Source: Streptomyces sp. NBC_01288 (GTDB lineage: Bacteria > Actinomycetota > Actinomycetes > Streptomycetales > Streptomycetaceae). From it: 64,000 bases of DNA. The translations under genes and the position numbers were made by a program. The stretch covers positions 10,229,001-10,293,000 of the forward strand of contig NZ_CP108427.1 in NCBI RefSeq assembly GCF_035982055.1. The letters run 5' to 3'. This document shows positions 1 through 8,382 of this stretch, piece by piece. Within the stretch, counting starts at the first letter, position 1. Each line of letters opens with the position of its first letter. The notes beneath the pieces were generated by a model that was not told where the DNA came from, made no database searches, and saw only the letters and a program-made list of their open reading frames with translations.

Positions 1-1
1 C

Positions 2-184
2 ACCGGCACCATCGAGCACCTGCTCATCGCCACCGGGCACGTCACCGCCGGCCCCGTCGACGCGCCGGAGGACCTGGGCCCGGGCGACATGCTCGCGTTC
101 GCCGGAGACGCCCCGCACTTCTACCGGACCGGCGCCGAGGAGGTCGACATCACCGTCGTCTTCGCCTCTCCCATCAGCACCTGA
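2..184 (+). CDS. C-terminal end of a cupin-domain protein, probably an XRE-cupin regulator (partial)
   Basis: The reading frame is open from the window edge to a TGA at 182-184, giving the last 60 residues. The segment reads as the second half of a cupin barrel: a GPGDM turn, then GDAPHFYR with the conserved Pro-His, then alternating hydrophobic strands to the end. Such tails are common in HTH-XRE regulators with a cupin sensor domain, but no HTH is in the window, so a plain cupin is possible. The stop codon lies inside the first degenerate unit of the 36-bp array that follows, so the gene end and the array are physically joined. Confidence 0.6.
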   Translation, partial: TGTIEHLLIATGHVTAGPVDAPEDLGPGDMLAFAGDAPHFYRTGAEEVDITVVFASPIST

Positions 185-350
185 GGCGCCGTCAACTACC
201 AGGACGTCAGCAGTACTTGGGGCAACGCCAACAACCGATACCTCAGCAGTACTTGGGGCAACGCCAACAACCGATACCTCAGCAGTACTTGGGACACCGT
301 CAACTACCAGGACTTCAGTAGAACTTGAGACCGAGGAACCCCCGCTCATG
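171..350. repeat. 36-bp tandem repeat array between the cupin gene and the threonine aldolase gene
   Basis: Five units sit in strict 36-bp phase, starting at 171, 207, 243, 279 and 315. The units at 207 and 243 are identical. The unit at 279 keeps the first 15 bases (TCAGCAGTACTTGGG) but ends with a variant half containing GTCAACTACCAGGAC. The unit at 171 shares that variant half and about 28 of 36 positions with the unit at 279, and it overlaps the cupin gene's stop codon. The unit at 315 is diverged and runs into the start of the downstream gene. The frame of the cupin gene stays open after its TGA until a TGA at 326-328. The array fills the whole region where the aldolase promoter should be. 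Confidence 0.85.
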
Positions 351-1412
351 AGCACCTCCACCATCGCCACCACTCCCTCCAGTCGCGCCTTCATCAGCGA
401 CAACATGGCCGGGGCGTCCCCGGAGATAGCCCGTGCCGTCGCCGACGCGGCCGCCGGGCAGGTTCTGCCGTACGGCAACGACCCCTTCACCGACAGCGCC
501 CGCCGCAGGCTCGGCGAGATCTTCGAGCGGGACGTCGATGTCTTCCCGGTCTCCACCGGGTCCGCGGCCAACGGCCTGAGCCTGGCCGCCCTCACCCCGC
601 CCTGGGGGAGTGTGCTCTCCCACCCGGACAGCCACATCAACACCGACGAATGCGGCGCGCCGGAGTTCTTCACCAACGGGGCCAAGCTCGTCGGTGTCCC
701 GGGCGCCGACAGCAAGATCGACCCCGAGGCGCTGCGGACGGCGGTGCGTCGCCGGGCCGGTGACGTGCACAGTGTGCAGCCGTCCGCGGTGAGCATCAGC
801 CAGGCCACCGAGAGCGGCAGCGTCTACACCCTGGCGGAGATCCGCGAACTGTCCGGCATCGCCAAGGACGCGGGCCTGCGCGTCCACATGGACGGGGCGC
901 GCTTCGCCAACGCCCTGGTCCAACTCGGCGCCACCCCGGCCGAGATGACATGGAAGGCGGGCGTCGACGTGCTGTCCTTCGGCGCCACCAAGAACGGTGC
1001 GATGACCGCCGACGCCATCGTCTCCTTCGACCCCGCGCTCGCCGGTGAACTCGCCTTCCGCGCCAAGCGCGCCGGGCAACTCGCCTCCAAGATGCGCTTC
1101 AACACGGCCCAGATCGACGCGTACCTCACCGACGATCTCTGGCTGCGCAACGCCCGGCAGGCCAACGCGATGGCAGCCCGACTCGGCGACGGCCTCAAGT
1201 CCATCGCCGGGGCAGGTCTGTTGGCCACTCCGCAGGCCAACATCCTCTTCTGCCGCCTGCCTCAGCAGGTCACCGAAGGACTCCTCGCCGAGGGCTACGC
1301 CTTCTACCACGACCGGTGGGAGCCGGGCATCGTCCGCTTCGTCACCGCCTTCTCGCACAGTGCCGACGACATCGACCAACTGCTGGACGCGGTCCGCCGC
1401 CACACCCGCTGA
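348..1412 (+). CDS. Low-specificity threonine aldolase / beta-eliminating lyase family
   Basis: The product has 354 aa and is a fold-type I PLP enzyme of the threonine aldolase family, which splits L-threonine or L-allo-threonine to glycine and acetaldehyde. The N-terminal SDNMAG motif (about 17-22) is typical. HMDGAR (180-185) supplies the Asp that contacts the PLP ring nitrogen, and SFGATKNG (210-217) carries the PLP lysine K215. The length matches the family. A weak GAGG lies before the ATG. Its upstream region is entirely made of the 36-bp array. Glycine from this reaction could feed C1 metabolism, but it is not next to the C1 module. Substrate preference cannot be read from sequence. Confidence 0.9.
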   Translation: MSTSTIATTPSSRAFISDNMAGASPEIARAVADAAAGQVLPYGNDPFTDSARRRLGEIFERDVDVFPVSTGSAANGLSLAALTPPWGSVLSHPDSHINTDECGAPEFFTNGAKLVGVPGADSKIDPEALRTAVRRRAGDVHSVQPSAVSISQATESGSVYTLAEIRELSGIAKDAGLRVHMDGARFANALVQLGATPAEMTWKAGVDVLSFGATKNGAMTADAIVSFDPALAGELAFRAKRAGQLASKMRFNTAQIDAYLTDDLWLRNARQANAMAARLGDGLKSIAGAGLLATPQANILFCRLPQQVTEGLLAEGYAFYHDRWEPGIVRFVTAFSHSADDIDQLLDAVRRHTR

Positions 1413-1492
1413 CGGGTGTCGCCGCGGACCGCGGACCGGATGGTGCTCAACTCGGCGCTGGGGGACGTTAGTTGATGGGAGGGGGCGTGTCG

Positions 1493-2893
1493 TCAGGCGG
1501 TGACGAGTGGCTGGTGCGGCGGCGCGAGCGTCGGGCGGGTCTCGTGGAGGTTCCTGGTGACCTCGGTCAGGTCGGCGATGAACATCCCGGCGAGTTCGGC
1601 GGTGAACCCGGTGCGCACCACGAGACGTAGGACGGAGACGTCCTGGCAGGGCGCGGGGAAGCTGTAGGCGGGCAGGTGCCAGCCTCGGGCCCGCATCGCG
1701 TGGGAGACGTCGAACACCGTGAAGCCCCGCGTGCCGGGCGTCAACCGGAAGGCGAACGCCGGGAGTTCGGAGCCATCGGTGATCAACTCGTAGGGTGCGA
1801 TGGTCTCGATGCGCGCGGCGAGTGCGCGGGCCGTGGAGCGGCTCTGCGCCGCCAGACTGCGCAGCCCTTCGACGCCGTAGCGGAGGAAGCTGTAGTACTG
1901 CGCGACGACATGCGCGCCCGGGCGGGAGAAGTTGAGGGTGAAGCTGGGGGAGCTGCCGCCGAGGTAGTCGACCTCGAACACCAGGTCGTCGGGGAGGGCT
2001 TCGGCGTTGCGCCACAACGCCCAGCCCAGGCCGGGGAAGACGTGGCCGTACTTGTGCCCCGAGGTGTTGATGGAGGCGACGCGTTCGAGCTGGAAGTCCC
2101 ACATGAGGCCCGGGTCGAGGAACGGGGCGACCATCGCGCCGGACGCGCCGTCGACATGCACGGGGATGTCGGTGCCGGTGGCGGCCTGGTAGCCGTCCAG
2201 GGCCATGCAGATGTCCGCGACGGGCTCGTAGGAACCGTCGAAGGTGGACCCGAGGATGGTCACGACGCCGATGGTGTTGTCGTCGCAGTAGGCGGTGAGG
2301 GTGTCGGCCGTGAGGTGGTAGCGGCCCGGCTCCATCGGGACGTAACGCGGCTCCACCTCGAAGTAGTTGGCGAACTTCTTCCAGCACACCTGGACGTTCG
2401 CGCCCATCACGATGTTCGGGCGTGAGGTGTCCTTGCCCTGGGCGCGGCGGCGTTCCTGCCAGCGGCGCTTGAGCGCGAGCCCGCCGAGCATGGCCGCCTC
2501 ACTGGAGCCGGTGGTCGAGCAGCCGCGGACCTGCTCCGCGTGCGGCGCGTGCCAGAGCCGGGCGAGCATCCGTACGCAGCGCTCTTCCATCGCCGTGATC
2601 TGCGGGTACTCGGCGCGGTCGGCGAGGTTCTTCTCGGCGGTCTCCGCCATCAACTCCCTTGCCTGCGGCTCCATCCAGGTCGTCACGAAGGTGGCGAGGT
2701 TGAGACGCGCGTTGCCGTCGAGCATCAGTTCGTCGCGTACCCGGCGGCAGACCAGGTCGGGCTCCGACGCGAACTCGGGCAGCTCGTCGACGGGCTGGAG
2801 GAGGTCGACGGCCGGCGGGAGACCGCCGCCGCGGGAAACGGTCAGGGTGTCGAACTCGGCTTCGGGCATGACGTCGGTATGCGGGATGGGCAT
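1493..2893 (-). CDS. gadB: Glutamate decarboxylase (PLP-dependent)
   Basis: The 466-aa protein matches the full length of bacterial GadB enzymes, which convert glutamate to GABA and consume a cytoplasmic proton. Visible hallmarks are CSTTGSSEA (125-133, PLP phosphate region), HVDGASG (246-252, Asp to the PLP nitrogen) and SGHKYG (278-283) with the PLP-binding lysine K281. It faces convergently to the threonine aldolase gene and has its own promoter region of several hundred bases at higher coordinates. No glutamate/GABA antiporter gene is adjacent, so a role in acid resistance, rather than GABA supply, is not supported by context. Confidence 0.95.
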   Translation of the reverse strand: MPIPHTDVMPEAEFDTLTVSRGGGLPPAVDLLQPVDELPEFASEPDLVCRRVRDELMLDGNARLNLATFVTTWMEPQARELMAETAEKNLADRAEYPQITAMEERCVRMLARLWHAPHAEQVRGCSTTGSSEAAMLGGLALKRRWQERRRAQGKDTSRPNIVMGANVQVCWKKFANYFEVEPRYVPMEPGRYHLTADTLTAYCDDNTIGVVTILGSTFDGSYEPVADICMALDGYQAATGTDIPVHVDGASGAMVAPFLDPGLMWDFQLERVASINTSGHKYGHVFPGLGWALWRNAEALPDDLVFEVDYLGGSSPSFTLNFSRPGAHVVAQYYSFLRYGVEGLRSLAAQSRSTARALAARIETIAPYELITDGSELPAFAFRLTPGTRGFTVFDVSHAMRARGWHLPAYSFPAPCQDVSVLRLVVRTGFTAELAGMFIADLTEVTRNLHETRPTLAPPHQPLVTA

Positions 2894-3069
2894 GAGTGTC
2901 TGAATGCCTTTCTGGTCCGTGCGGCCCCGTGCACTCCGACGCTAGATCGCCGAGCGGTGCGGCGTATGTGCCGATTACACCGATCCAGTGATCGATTTGC
3001 GGACTGATGAACTGGATTTTCCCTTGTACATACTGGGCATTACTTTTTGCAGGGCTGGACTTGCCTGGC
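2894..3069. other. Upstream region of the glutamate decarboxylase gene, AT-rich for this genome
   Basis: No gene is seen. The stretch 2960-3060 is far more AT-rich than the surrounding DNA. It holds an inverted repeat CGATC-CAGT-GATCG at 2981-2994, which could be an operator for the decarboxylase gene. No promoter boxes are assigned with confidence. Confidence 0.35.
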
Positions 3070-3460
3070 GGTGGGGCTCTGACCAGGTTCTTCTGCGTGG
3101 TTGGGGTTGATCCGTGGGTCTGGGGGCTCCCCCCTTCTTCTGGTGCACGACTGTTCAGGCCGGACCGTGGGATGGCTGGTCTGAACCCGTTGCGCAAGGG
3201 GGCCATTGAGTAAATCCCCCTGAAGAGCGGCCGGTTCAACCGGACGGGTGCTGGATGGTCCCGTCCCGTCTGTGATCGGCGGCAGGCCCTTCGCGGCGGC
3301 GGCCACGAGCGGCGCCTGTGGCAGCGCAGCTCCAGCCCGCTCTCGCCGTACGGCAGGTCGCGGGGGCCGGGTCAGCGCCGAGCCCTTCGCTCCGGTGGCG
3401 AACACCCCGCAGACCGGGCACGCCCGGGCTCTCTCATCGGCCGTGGCCGGGTGCCCCCCG
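3070..3460 (-). mobile_element. Degenerate ISL3-type transposase remnant
   Basis: On the minus strand the segment 3250-3440 encodes pieces of the N-terminal zinc-binding part of an ISL3-family transposase: ACPVCGVFATGAKG in one frame and RDLPYGESGLELR in a neighbouring frame. The two pieces belong together only if a frameshift is allowed. The rest of the transposase is missing. A possible terminal repeat starting GGCTCT lies near 3076, consistent with ISL3-type ends, but a matching partner end was not found. This is a dead fragment. Confidence 0.6.
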
Positions 3461-3849
3461 GTGTGTCCCGTCCGCCGGCCGCTCGCCCTGGACGACGGAC
3501 ACCCCGTTGCTTCCACAGCGCCAGCGCCAGCGCCAGCGCCCCCGCGGCCGAGGCCTGCGCCGGCACCCACGCGGCTGCCCTGTCCGGTGGCCGCGTCGAA
3601 GCTGTCCCGCCCGGTCGTCACGCTGCTGCGGATCCCCGCAGGTCAGTGCCGGTGCCGTCCCGCAATCGCGCCAGATCCCGACGCGCCGTGGACACCGGCC
3701 GGACCGGGGCCCAAAGATCACCTACAGCGCTGCTTCCGCCTGGCACCGCCCAAGCGCTGGACAGCTGGCTCCGACAGGCTCGAACGCCGTGTCGCCCAGC
3801 GGCTCCCGCGTGGCTCACCGCAACCAGACGTCAAGGATTGGAACATGTC
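3461..3849. other. Non-coding stretch upstream of the DUF1906 protein gene, with a hexanucleotide repeat
   Basis: No convincing gene is present. Long open frames run through because of base composition but lack any protein signature. Four perfect copies of AGCGCC lie at 3517-3540. The promoter of the downstream secreted-protein gene must lie in the last 100-200 bases, but no clear -35/-10 pair stands out. Confidence 0.5.
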
Positions 3850-5433
3850 ATGAGCCTGTTCGGCCACAGCCATCAATTGTCTCGACGCAGGCTGCTGACC
3901 CTCGCCGGCGGCGCCGTGGTGGCCACCGCGACCGGCATCGGCTTCGCCCAGTCGGCGTCCGCGGCGTCGACGGCGACCGGGTATGGGATCGACTACTCCG
4001 ACGCGTCGCTCACCGCCGGTTCGGTCGCCGCGGCGGGCTACGGCTTCGTGTGCCGTTACCTCAGCTGGCTGCCGAACTCGAAGGTCCTCACCCTGTCCGA
4101 GGCTCAGGCCCTGACCGCCGCGGATCTGGGCATCGTCTCCAACTGGGAGTCCGACGGGCTTCAGGACTGGCAGAGCGGCGTCCCCTCAGACCCCTACTCC
4201 CAGGGGGCCGGCCATGCCACAGAGGCGCAGCGGCAAGCGCTGGCCAACGGGATGCCGTCGTCGCGGCCGATCTACTTCAGCGTCGACTTCGACCTTCAGC
4301 CCTCGATGTACTCCGCGCTCAACTCCTACTTCGACGGCGTCGCCTCGGTGATCGGCCGGTCCCGGACCGGTGCGTACGGCGGCTACCACGTGATCGGGGA
4401 GCTCTTCGACAACGGGAAAATAGCCTGGGGCTGGCAGACGTACGCGTGGTCCGGCGGGAACTGGGACAGCCGCGCGCAGTTGCGACAGGTCCAGAACGAC
4501 ATCACGGTCTCCGGGCACGACGCGGACCTCGACCAGGCGATGGCCGCCGACTTCGGGCAGTGGGGCGGCACGGGCGGCGGCGGTGGAGGAGTCATCCTGC
4601 CGTCCTGGCCGAACATCACCGACGGCATGACCGGGCCCAGCGTGCAGGCGGCGCAGTATCTCCTGCGCTACCACGGTGCCTCGATCACCGCGGATGGCCA
4701 GTTCGGGTCGGGCACGCTCGCCGCGACGAAGAGTTTCCAGTCCGCGCATGGCCTCGGGGTGGATGGTCAGATCGGCCCGCAGACGTGGTCGGCGCTGATC
4801 GTCCAGGTTCAGGACGGCTCCAGCGGCGACGCCGTCCGGGCCGCCCAGGTGGAGCTGAACCGGTTCGGTTACGGCCTCACCGTCGACGGCAACTTCGGCT
4901 CGGGCACTGTCAGCGCCGCCCGGGCTTTCCAGTCCGCGCACAGCCTGGGTGCGGACGGCCAGGTTGGACCGCAGACCTGGCAGATGCTCGTGGGCACCGG
5001 GAACGGCGCCTCGGGCGGTAGCACGGTCGCACCGCCCTGGCCGAACGTCATCGACGGCGACACCGGGAACAACGTGCTGGCCGCGCAGTACCTGCTGCGC
5101 TACCACGGTGCCTCGATCACCGCGGATGGCCAGTTCGGGTCGGCCACCCTTGCCGCGGCCAAGAGCTTCCAGTCCGCGCACGGCCTCGGGGTGGACGGTC
5201 AGATTGGCCCGCAGACGTGGTCGGCGCTGATCGTCCAGGTCCAGGACGGCTCCAGCGGCGACGCCGTGCGCGCCGCCCAGGTGGAGCTGAACAAGTTCGG
5301 CTACGGCCTTGCTGTCGACGGCAGTTTCGGCGCCGGCACTGTCAGCGCCGCCCGGGCTTTCCAGTCCGCGCACGGGCTGGGCGTGGACGGCCAGGTGGGA
5401 CCGCAGACCTGGCAGATGCTCGTCGGCAGCTGA
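3850..5433 (+). CDS. Tat-exported DUF1906 (glycoside hydrolase-like) protein with four peptidoglycan-binding repeats
   Basis: The start is ATG 3850, with AAGGA at 3833-3837, giving 527 aa. Residues 12-42 form a twin-arginine signal peptide (SRRRLLTLAGG, then an Ala-rich h-region ending near SASAAS). Residues of about 45-240 form a DUF1906 domain, the glycoside-hydrolase-like fold of the Rv2525c family, with GIDYSDAS, YISVDFD-like IYFSVDFD and GAYGGYHV. A glycine linker follows, then four PG_binding_1-type modules (about 250-527), each ending GPQTW. The second pair of modules is a near copy of the first. The product is probably a secreted cell-wall-associated enzyme; catalytic activity of DUF1906 proteins is not firmly established. 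The long upstream extension of the open frame is rejected as non-coding. Confidence 0.9.
   Translation: MSLFGHSHQLSRRRLLTLAGGAVVATATGIGFAQSASAASTATGYGIDYSDASLTAGSVAAAGYGFVCRYLSWLPNSKVLTLSEAQALTAADLGIVSNWESDGLQDWQSGVPSDPYSQGAGHATEAQRQALANGMPSSRPIYFSVDFDLQPSMYSALNSYFDGVASVIGRSRTGAYGGYHVIGELFDNGKIAWGWQTYAWSGGNWDSRAQLRQVQNDITVSGHDADLDQAMAADFGQWGGTGGGGGGVILPSWPNITDGMTGPSVQAAQYLLRYHGASITADGQFGSGTLAATKSFQSAHGLGVDGQIGPQTWSALIVQVQDGSSGDAVRAAQVELNRFGYGLTVDGNFGSGTVSAARAFQSAHSLGADGQVGPQTWQMLVGTGNGASGGSTVAPPWPNVIDGDTGNNVLAAQYLLRYHGASITADGQFGSATLAAAKSFQSAHGLGVDGQIGPQTWSALIVQVQDGSSGDAVRAAQVELNKFGYGLAVDGSFGAGTVSAARAFQSAHGLGVDGQVGPQTWQMLVGS
4603..5430 (+). repeat. Direct duplication, 432-bp period, inside the DUF1906 protein gene
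   Basis: The segment 4603-4998 is repeated at 5035-5430 with a constant offset of 432 bp (144 codons). Long stretches are identical at the DNA level, including the region coding SITADGQFGS and that coding QVQDGSSGDAVRAAQVEL. Each copy encodes two peptidoglycan-binding modules. Near-identity at the nucleotide level points to a recent in-frame duplication. Confidence 0.9.
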
Positions 5434-5589
5434 CCGCCGAGCATCTCCGGTGGTGGGTGTGTGGGGCGGAGGGACCACGACGGTTCGTTCGTCCTCCACA
5501 CTCGCTTGCCGCAGCGGGAGGCGGGTCCCCTTTCCGGGGTCTGCGAGGTGAGCGGTGCGCTGGTTCGGCTTGCTGACGCGACGTCACGC

Positions 5590-6600
5590 CCCGTGTCGGA
5601 TCGGGCGGCTTGGCGATACTTCTTGGTATGGCGGCAGGATGGCGTCTTCAGTCAACTCGTCGACATCTTGCGTCAGTTGGTGAGTCAGTCCGAAGCCAGG
5701 GACGCAGAGCTGAGTGCCTGTGTGCTCGACGCCCAAACCGCACCGGCATCCCCTGGCGCTACCTGCCGCACGACTTCTCTCCCTGGGCCACGACCTACGG
5801 GCACTTCGCCAAGTGGCAGTACGACGGCTTGTTCGGGCAGTTCGCCGGCCTGCGTACTGGACTCCCGGACCATCAAAACCACCGCCGACGTACCTGCACC
5901 TCGCGGATCAGGGCGCGGGCACCGGGAAGCAGATCATCGGCCGCAAGCGACACTTCGGCTGCGACACTCTCGGCCTGCTGCCGGCCGTGCTGGATACCTC
6001 GGTCGGCGTGTCCCTGCTCTCCCGCATCGCCGCCGCCCACCCGTACATCACGAAGGCATGGGTGGACGCGGGCTGCCGCACCACCGCCATCGACCATGGA
6101 CCCAGCCTCGGTATCGATGTCCACCCCGCCCAACGCCCGCCCATTGCCTGCGGGTTCACGATCGTTCCGAGACGGTGGACCATCGAACACGGCATCGGCC
6201 GGCTCATGCACCACCGACGTCTCGCCCGCGACTACGAACGCCACCGGACCGCTCCGGAGCCATGATCCACCTCACGATGACCGACCTGATGGCCTGCGGA
6301 CTCACCGGCGAAGCCACCCTGAACCGGCGCGGAACCCGACCCGGGACCACACACCAAATCACCGGACCGAACGCTCGGTGAGTCCTCGCGCGGGAGCACT
6401 CACGCCATCGCTGCCGGATCGCTGCGAGCACCAGGCGAGGGCGATCGATACCTCGCCGAGACACCCTCAGGCTGGCCGAGATCCTCGATACCGCACGAGC
6501 CGCACGTCGCTGAATTCAGCAGCAGGAACCCGACCCGGGACCACACACCAATCACCGGACCAGACGCTCAGTCGGAGTCGCCGTCCGGCGATCACCAGCA
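5590..6600 (+). mobile_element. Nested IS5-type transposase remnants with several frameshifts
   Basis: Pieces of DDE transposases of the Streptomyces IS5/IS1647-like type are spread over all three plus frames. The first piece (about 5608-5740) reads WRYFLVWRQDGVFSQL and ends SACVLDAQ. It is followed directly by the start of another element (RTGIPWRYLPHDFSPW, from about 5742). A frameshift and small deletion separate GLFGQFAGL from ACVLDSRTIKT near 5850. The C-terminal part continues as KQIIGRKRHFGCDTLG, KAWVDAGC and RRWTIEHGIGRLMHHRRLAR (to about 6240), and the tail AMIHLTMTDLM is in yet another frame. No intact transposase remains. Confidence 0.8.
6331..6577 (+). repeat. Two copies of a ~53-bp IS end-like sequence
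   Basis: The sequences at 6331-6384 and 6525-6577 are near-identical direct repeats starting GGAACCCGACCCGGGACCAC and differing by one indel and a few substitutions. They follow the C-terminal remnant of the IS5-type transposase. The simplest reading is two right ends from two insertions or a partial duplication of one end. The 140 bases between them contain a short fragment resembling nothing specific. Confidence 0.65.
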
Positions 6601-6684
6601 AGGTGTCCGCGGTGCGCGCACCCGGGGCTGTCGACGCCAACACGTCAACGCTGATCCCGGTGAACCCGGCTTCGGCCAAGGCCG

Positions 6685-7605
6685 TCATTCAGACAGACCT
6701 GTTCCTCGGTCCGCCGGCCCGCCGACCGGGATGCCGAGCCGGTCGGCGACGGTGGTCAGTCCCGTTCCCAACGGCAGGGCGACCCGGGTGCGGGCGTGCG
6801 GGTCGCCCCGGGTGGGGTCCCGGTTGACGATCAGTACAGGCTTGCCCTCCTGCGCTGCCTGACGGACGAACCGCAGCCCGGACATCACCGTCAGCGACGA
6901 GCCGAGGACCAGCAGCGCGGTCGACTCGCGGACCAGCCGCCGGCACAGCTCGACGCGCTGCGGCGGAACCGCCTCGCCGAAGAACACCACGTCCGGTTTG
7001 AGGACGCCCCCGCAGTCGGCGCACGGCACGACGCGAAAGTCCCCGACCTGCGCGTCGGTGAGGTCCGCGTCGCCGTCCGGGTTGATTCCGGCCGCGACCG
7101 GTTCGAAGCCGGGGTTCGCGGCCTCCAGGCGCCGGGCGAGTTCGCGGCGCGGGCTGATGGCACGGCAGGAGAGGCACACGACCCGGTCCAGGCTGCCGTG
7201 GAGTTCCACGACGCCCTCGCTGCCGGCGGCCTGGTGCAGGCCGTCGACGTTCTGGGTGATCACGCCCGAGACGTGGGCGTCCCGGGCGAAGGCGGCCACC
7301 GCAAGGTGTCCGGCGTTGGGGCGGGCCCGCCCGAAGGTGCGCCAGCCGAGGTGGCTGCGCGCCCAGTACCGGCGCCGCGCGTGCGCGCTTGCGGTGAAGT
7401 CCTGGTAGGTCATCGGGGTGTGCCGGCTCAGGCTCCCGCCCTCGCCCCGGTAGTCGGGGATGCCCGACTCCGTGGAGATGCCCGCCCCGCTGAGCACCAG
7501 CACACCGCCGGCGCTCAGCGCGTCGACGACCGGCTCCAGGTCGGTTGTGCCCGGCAGCAGATCCGCTGTCGCGGGGGTCCAGCTCAGGGTGGGGCGCATG
7601 CGCAT
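6685..7605 (-). CDS. Sir2-family NAD-dependent protein deacylase (sirtuin)
   Basis: The product has 306 aa from ATG 7605. Sirtuins remove acyl groups from lysines using NAD+, giving O-acyl-ADP-ribose and nicotinamide. Motifs in order: SGAGISTESGIPDYRG (39-54, NAD binding), TQNVDGLH (117-124), ELHGSL with catalytic H136, zinc cysteines CLSC (144-147) and CADC (195-198), then PDVVFFGE and LVLGSSLTV. All key residues are present. The ORF is open far upstream over the EF-hand gene, but those codons are antisense to a clear gene. An ATG at 7599 two codons in is an alternative start. It is divergent from the EF-hand gene. Substrates are unknown. Confidence 0.95.
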   Translation of the reverse strand: MRMRPTLSWTPATADLLPGTTDLEPVVDALSAGGVLVLSGAGISTESGIPDYRGEGGSLSRHTPMTYQDFTASAHARRRYWARSHLGWRTFGRARPNAGHLAVAAFARDAHVSGVITQNVDGLHQAAGSEGVVELHGSLDRVVCLSCRAISPRRELARRLEAANPGFEPVAAGINPDGDADLTDAQVGDFRVVPCADCGGVLKPDVVFFGEAVPPQRVELCRRLVRESTALLVLGSSLTVMSGLRFVRQAAQEGKPVLIVNRDPTRGDPHARTRVALPLGTGLTTVADRLGIPVGGPADRGTGLSE

Positions 7606-7821
7606 GCCGCCAGGGTACGGAATCGGCGGCGGCGTTCGGCGGGCGTGGACGGTTACGGGGGACGATCCTTCATCCGCCGCGGGCAAACCGGCGCCCGGCG
7701 CACCGGGCAGGCGCGTGGGCGCGCGGGTGCCCGCCGTGGTGAGCGCGAGCGCCGTTGCGGGGCGGCCGGCCGCGGAAAGCATCTCCTCACTACTGAAGTA
7801 CTGCGAGCGAGGAGACATGTG

Positions 7822-8364
7822 ATGTCCAGCGAGTTCCAGCGGACCAAGCTCCGGGCCATGTTCGAGGCGTTCGACGCGGACGGCAACGGCTATCTGGAGG
7901 AGGCGGACTTCGCGGCCCTGGCGGACCGCTGGGGCCGGCTGCCGCGGGTGAGAGAGGGATCGGAACTGGCGGCGCGCGTGGACGGCGTACTCAAGGGCTG
8001 GTGGCAGCAACTGTCGGACACCGTGGACACGGACCGGGACGGCCGGATCGACATGGACGACCTCCTCGCCATGGTGGACCTGCTGCCGACCATCCCCGAG
8101 GCCGTCACCGCCACCGCCGACACCATCTTCGACGCGGTCGACGAGAACGCCGACGGGCGCATCTCGCGCGGCGAGCACCAGCGGCTCGTCGACACCTGGC
8201 ACGGGCGGCCCGTGGAGACCGGCGGTGCCTTCGACCGGCTCGACCAGGACGCCGACGGCTACCTCAGCCGCCCCGAGTTCGCCGCGCTGTGGACCCAGTT
8301 CTGGATCAGCGACGACCCTGCCGAACCCGGCAACCTGATGTGCGGCCCGATCAGCGCCGGGTGA
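7822..8364 (+). CDS. EF-hand calcium-binding protein (calerythrin-like)
   Basis: The start is ATG 7822 with AGGAG at 7810-7814; an in-frame GTG at 7819 is a less likely start. The product has 180 aa and contains four EF-hand loops: 18-29 (DADGNGYLEEAD), 69-80 (DTDRDGRIDMDD), 107-118 (DENADGRISRGE) and 141-152 (DQDADGYLSRPE). All four keep the calcium-ligand pattern, with the position-12 Glu replaced by Asp in the first two. There is no signal peptide or membrane segment, so it is a cytoplasmic calcium sensor or buffer of the type found in Streptomyces and Saccharopolyspora. A partner enzyme cannot be assigned. Confidence 0.93.
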   Translation: MSSEFQRTKLRAMFEAFDADGNGYLEEADFAALADRWGRLPRVREGSELAARVDGVLKGWWQQLSDTVDTDRDGRIDMDDLLAMVDLLPTIPEAVTATADTIFDAVDENADGRISRGEHQRLVDTWHGRPVETGGAFDRLDQDADGYLSRPEFAALWTQFWISDDPAEPGNLMCGPISAG

Positions 8365-8382
8365 GCCACCGGGCGCGGCCGT

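Noticed and set aside
171..350. CRISPR array
   Set aside because: The 36-bp units are contiguous with no spacers, only five units exist and no cas genes are present.
315..2387. A 690-residue open frame on the minus strand across the threonine aldolase and decarboxylase genes
   Set aside because: It is antisense to two clear genes and is Arg/His-rich with no protein motif; a product of high GC.
3451..3849. 133-residue N-terminal extension of the DUF1906 protein
   Set aside because: It precedes a Tat signal peptide and a ribosome-binding site at 3833, so translation starts at 3850.
7606..8202. Long N-terminal extension of the sirtuin
   Set aside because: These codons are antisense to the EF-hand gene, and the sirtuin motifs begin right after ATG 7605.
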